NCBI GenBank assembly: GCA_003096235.1 | Contig: PIXT01000055.1 | Span: 1 to 7,418 of the forward strand | DNA from: Candidatus Bathyarchaeum sp. | GTDB taxonomy: Archaea > Thermoproteota > Bathyarchaeia > Bathyarchaeales > Bathyarchaeaceae | Direction of reading: 5' to 3' | Length of the DNA stretch: 7,418 bases | Shown: positions 6,801 through 7,418 of the stretch, piece by piece | Numbering within the stretch: position 1 is the stretch's first letter | Layout: the number at the start of each line of letters is the position of its first letter | Made by a program: the position numbers and the translations under genes | The notes under the pieces: model-generated | The model's input: the letters and a program-made list of their open reading frames with translations, nothing else | Told to the model about the DNA's origin: nothing | The model's database searches: none

Positions 6801-7418
6801 TGAACGCAGTCATCATTACAAATCTGCTTGCTGCTCTGAATACCGCAAAATGTGGTATGTTAAACCAAGCCCACACAAAGATATTTCCATATGGCGAACT
6901 AGGGCCTTTTGCCAAAAATACTGAAACTAAGCATGAAACAAAGAAGAAAAGTGTATACCTGTCTGTTTTCACAAAAACTGTTGAATATGCAATCAAAAAA
7001 ATGGCAACCAGAATTAACGAGACAGGTATGATTTGAAGGCTCACTTCGGACGTGACATCGACAATATAGAAGTACCCCCACTGTTCAACACCACGCAAAG
7101 CAAATGCATCACCCATATTCCCGTAGCTGTGCATTACAGCCTCTTCTAAACCGTAAGTGAATTCTGATGAATAAAATGGGGCACGTGCATTGTTTACAAA
7201 TGGCAGTATGTAAAAGGCAGATACTAAAAGAAATACAACTCCTGAAACCGTGAATACCTTAAGTACTCGTTTTGTTCGATTCCAAAAATGAAAGTTGTTC
7301 TGTGGTGTTACAACGTAGACCACTGTAAACAGCGCTAAAAACAGAATATAAATTACAGCTGATAACGGGTTGAACCCTGTTAAACAGATAGCTAATGCCA
7401 ACGCAAACAGTGTCAAAT
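3856..7418 (-). CDS. Giant YfhO/GT-C-like membrane protein with discoidin and CBM-like modules (5' partial)
   Basis: The frame runs off the window at 7418, so the N-terminus, probably with more helices and the GT-C catalytic loop, is missing. The leading TTG at 7416 is probably an internal Leu. About 1,186 residues are seen, numbered here from 7416. Hydrophobic helices lie near 2-14, 18-37, 53-72, 127-148, 153-169, 195-219 and 271-291; 'FRAASRF' (193-199) before a helix is typical of YfhO-like proteins. Residues 292-460 resemble the YfhO soluble part ('LLGAFDYKYVVLP' 400-412, 'VVYNQSGSVILENS' 431-444). Then come a beta-sandwich module (570-654), a second (about 717-800), a discoidin domain (815-949), a third module (957-1035), a YfhO-like tail ('YHPLWKAYINDKEI', 1085-1098) and one helix (1130-1150). 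The C-terminal tail is rich in Lys/Arg, placing it inside and the 840-residue region outside. YfhO family members are linked to sugar transfer onto surface polymers, so outer-face glycosyl transfer or glycan binding is the likely role. It leads an operon with two GT4 genes. Transferase activity is inferred. Confidence 0.85.
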   Translation of the reverse strand, partial: LTLFALALAICLTGFNPLSAVIYILFLALFTVVYVVTPQNNFHFWNRTKRVLKVFTVSGVVFLLVSAFYILPFVNNARAPFYSSEFTYGLEEAVMHSYGNMGDAFALRGVEQWGYFYIVDVTSEVSLQIIPVSLILVAIFLIAYSTVFVKTDRYTLFFFVSCLVSVFLAKGPSSPYGNIFVWAWFNIPHFAVFRAASRFVMMTAFSHAFFISVLVSILTGYVSKRRASQATETYLEINIGTSATNNADKQTFSLKHFNKALKKIRTFLHYSSTLLLILILLSGFFTCWFFLQNGLQVYDPPENLMTPYNWIANQPQEFKIITVTSSPAEWELSSGALTDFGSGGMLTKIGWGHDLGYDSAFIHDKPILQDGGHTFKSRQLVSYLRFGVARKDVSDQMLKLLGAFDYKYVVLPDYASENIKSFFIQQEGAEVVYNQSGSVILENSFHSERIFGVSEYTLVVGGFKSFFTTSKIDSFNFSQSTFIFVDQLENSNFLGQSVLGGSGVLLFDDSDLLDLVMLSSEEMNVIRAEQFAMPTTNYSAYWGKAAPWEDFGVFAVGRYTLTTSGTNRVTIPFEVAEDGDYEIMIRIGFCNDRGNLAVHVDSIPIESVYPNADARTTLKWISIGSLTLKKGKHEISLTNDGTGWNDVDAIAVVESSTLEKQTENVVNQIQNYSGRVIHILSAHNTFSHQIPSGWHLTTAPNQGYILEADSPSTSISANTTILREGEYMFNILLDQEPSQGTPQLQIDNKTVNLRLISSSEETQWYEAGPVYLNVSSHLTEIGGSGKIAFDQLVIYGLENEEDSIILDEFQVHATELGLNVSPKGNASASSFEGNEFSKLRENNANDGNPETRWASNPQNKTMPQWLQIEWDTAQELVGVQVFFESAYAKDYVIQTWNGTNWIDQVTVTENSMFNRTHTFTEPTVTEKIRLRVTSAPAYDMVSVWELEAYTAPIVSEKVFIPQDGYYRVTFQLTPTPNYGAFNLTINNTTTTISCNNSDNKTKLYEIEPIFLKSGEQNITVSTMGTVKLDGLTITLNDEGDSGFLDDIFEAESGPKVSYTQINSGKYEAQIENSDEPFLLVFSESYHPLWKAYINDKEISSIPVYSLVNGFYINTTGNFTVTIYFTGQTYADIGLQISLVTLIMVTPILIVPSKKLEKMGNYLKQKIRKNKHKHCLSQAQGGSSQSG
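3875..3880 (-). promoter_or_regulatory. Perfect Shine-Dalgarno AGGAGG inside the overlap of two genes
   Basis: Minus-strand AGGAGG (3880-3875) fully complements the 16S anti-Shine-Dalgarno core. It sits within the last codons of the upstream membrane-protein gene, whose reading there gives Gly-Gly-Ser-Ser. Nine bases later is ATC (3865-3863), followed 4 bases on by the upstream stop TAG (3858-3856). Its placement suits initiation near 3865 rather than at the TTG at 3898, which it follows. Confidence 0.55.
4318..4533 (-). repeat. Duplicated beta-sandwich module, copy downstream of the discoidin domain
   Basis: This is residues 962-1033, the partner of the module at 723-794. It begins 'QDGYYRVTFQL' and ends 'VKLDGLTI', with 'YEIEPIFLKSGEQNITV' between, matching 'YEAGPVYLNV' in the other copy. 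It is rich in N-glycosylation sequons (N982, N986, N987, N995, N999, N1017). It leads into the YfhO-like C-terminal segment. Confidence 0.6.
4573..4974 (-). other. Discoidin (F5/8 type C) domain within the giant membrane protein
   Basis: Residues 815-948 of the visible protein fit a galactose-binding-like jelly roll of the F5/8 type C class. Landmarks in order are 'NASASSF' (825-831), 'NDGNPETRWAS' (845-855, the usual D-G-x-x-x-T-x-W-x-S signature), 'PQWLQIEWD' (863-871, the W-I-x-I-D-L type strand), 'YVIQTWNGTNWI' (891-902) and the closing 'KIRLRVT' (927-933) with 'VWELEAY' (943-949). Such domains bind carbohydrate or membrane surfaces. It faces the cell exterior here. The ligand is not predictable. 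Confidence 0.85.
5035..5250 (-). repeat. Duplicated beta-sandwich module, copy upstream of the discoidin domain
   Basis: Residues 723-794 of the giant protein align without gaps to residues 962-1033 (offset 239). By hand I count 19 identities in 72 positions. These include G725, Y727, L733, P737, G740, L744, I746, N748, T750, Y765, E766, P769, L772, G785, D790, L792 and I794. The two copies have diverged at DNA level, so this is an old protein-level duplication. The likely fold is a carbohydrate-binding-module type beta sandwich. Confidence 0.6.
5455..5709 (-). other. CBM-like beta-sandwich module, first of three in the giant protein
   Basis: Residues 570-654 follow the same strand order as the two duplicated modules but are more divergent: 'AEDGDYEIMIRIGF' (576-589), 'GNLAVHVDSIPIES' (594-607), 'WISIGSLTLKKGKHEISLT' (620-638) and 'DVDAIAVVE' (646-654). 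The late 'L-K-K-G-K-H-x-I' and 'D-x-D-A-I' features are common in CBM6/CBM35-like galactose-binding folds. The ligand is unknown and the family is assigned by eye. Confidence 0.55.

Noticed and set aside
6761..7036. A 91-codon plus-strand open frame opposite the membrane helices of the giant protein
   Set aside because: It is antisense to a conserved polytopic region, with no recognisable domain and no nearby ribosome binding site that I could identify.
1..7418. tRNA, rRNA, CRISPR, transposase, toxin-antitoxin or defence genes
   Set aside because: I read both strands for these and found no matching structure, repeat array or protein motif; almost every base is within the five coding regions.

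Overview
The window is a surface-glycan locus, probably archaeal. It holds five protein genes in two convergent groups, with no RNA genes, mobile elements or CRISPR. Three things point to an archaeon, most likely a mesophilic Thermoproteota or Bathyarchaeia-type lineage. A very large membrane protein carries an outward-facing region dense in N-X-S/T sequons. Several starts are TTG. The 41-base convergent gap holds oligo-T tracts and no clear hairpin. The phylum is inferred from the overall style of the proteins, not from a marker gene.

Plus strand (1-1508): the 3' end of a gene for a secreted beta-sandwich protein is followed after 2 bases by a GT4-type glycosyltransferase. The two look translationally coupled. 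Bases 1509-1549 separate this group from the opposing one.

Minus strand (7418 down to 1550): a giant multidomain membrane protein comes first. Its visible part is a multi-pass N-terminal region, a YfhO-like soluble region, three related beta-sandwich modules, one discoidin (F5/8 type C) domain and a single C-terminal membrane helix. Its 3' end overlaps a GT4 glycosyltransferase with an intact EX7E motif, and a second EX7E GT4 enzyme follows 18 bases later. These three genes form one operon whose promoter lies beyond base 7418.

Likely joint role: the GT4 enzymes build a glycan from activated sugars on the cytoplasmic face. The giant protein, related to YfhO and GT-C polytopic glycosyltransferases, may transfer or bind sugar on the outer face. 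The donor, acceptor and final glycan cannot be read from the sequence.

The main points for a second look are: a glycosyltransferase start where a perfect AGGAGG precedes an ATC codon at the expected initiator position; a duplicated module on both sides of the discoidin domain; a GT4 enzyme lacking the usual EX7E glutamates; and the parallel makeup of the two convergent groups. I saw no clear new defence system or mobile system.
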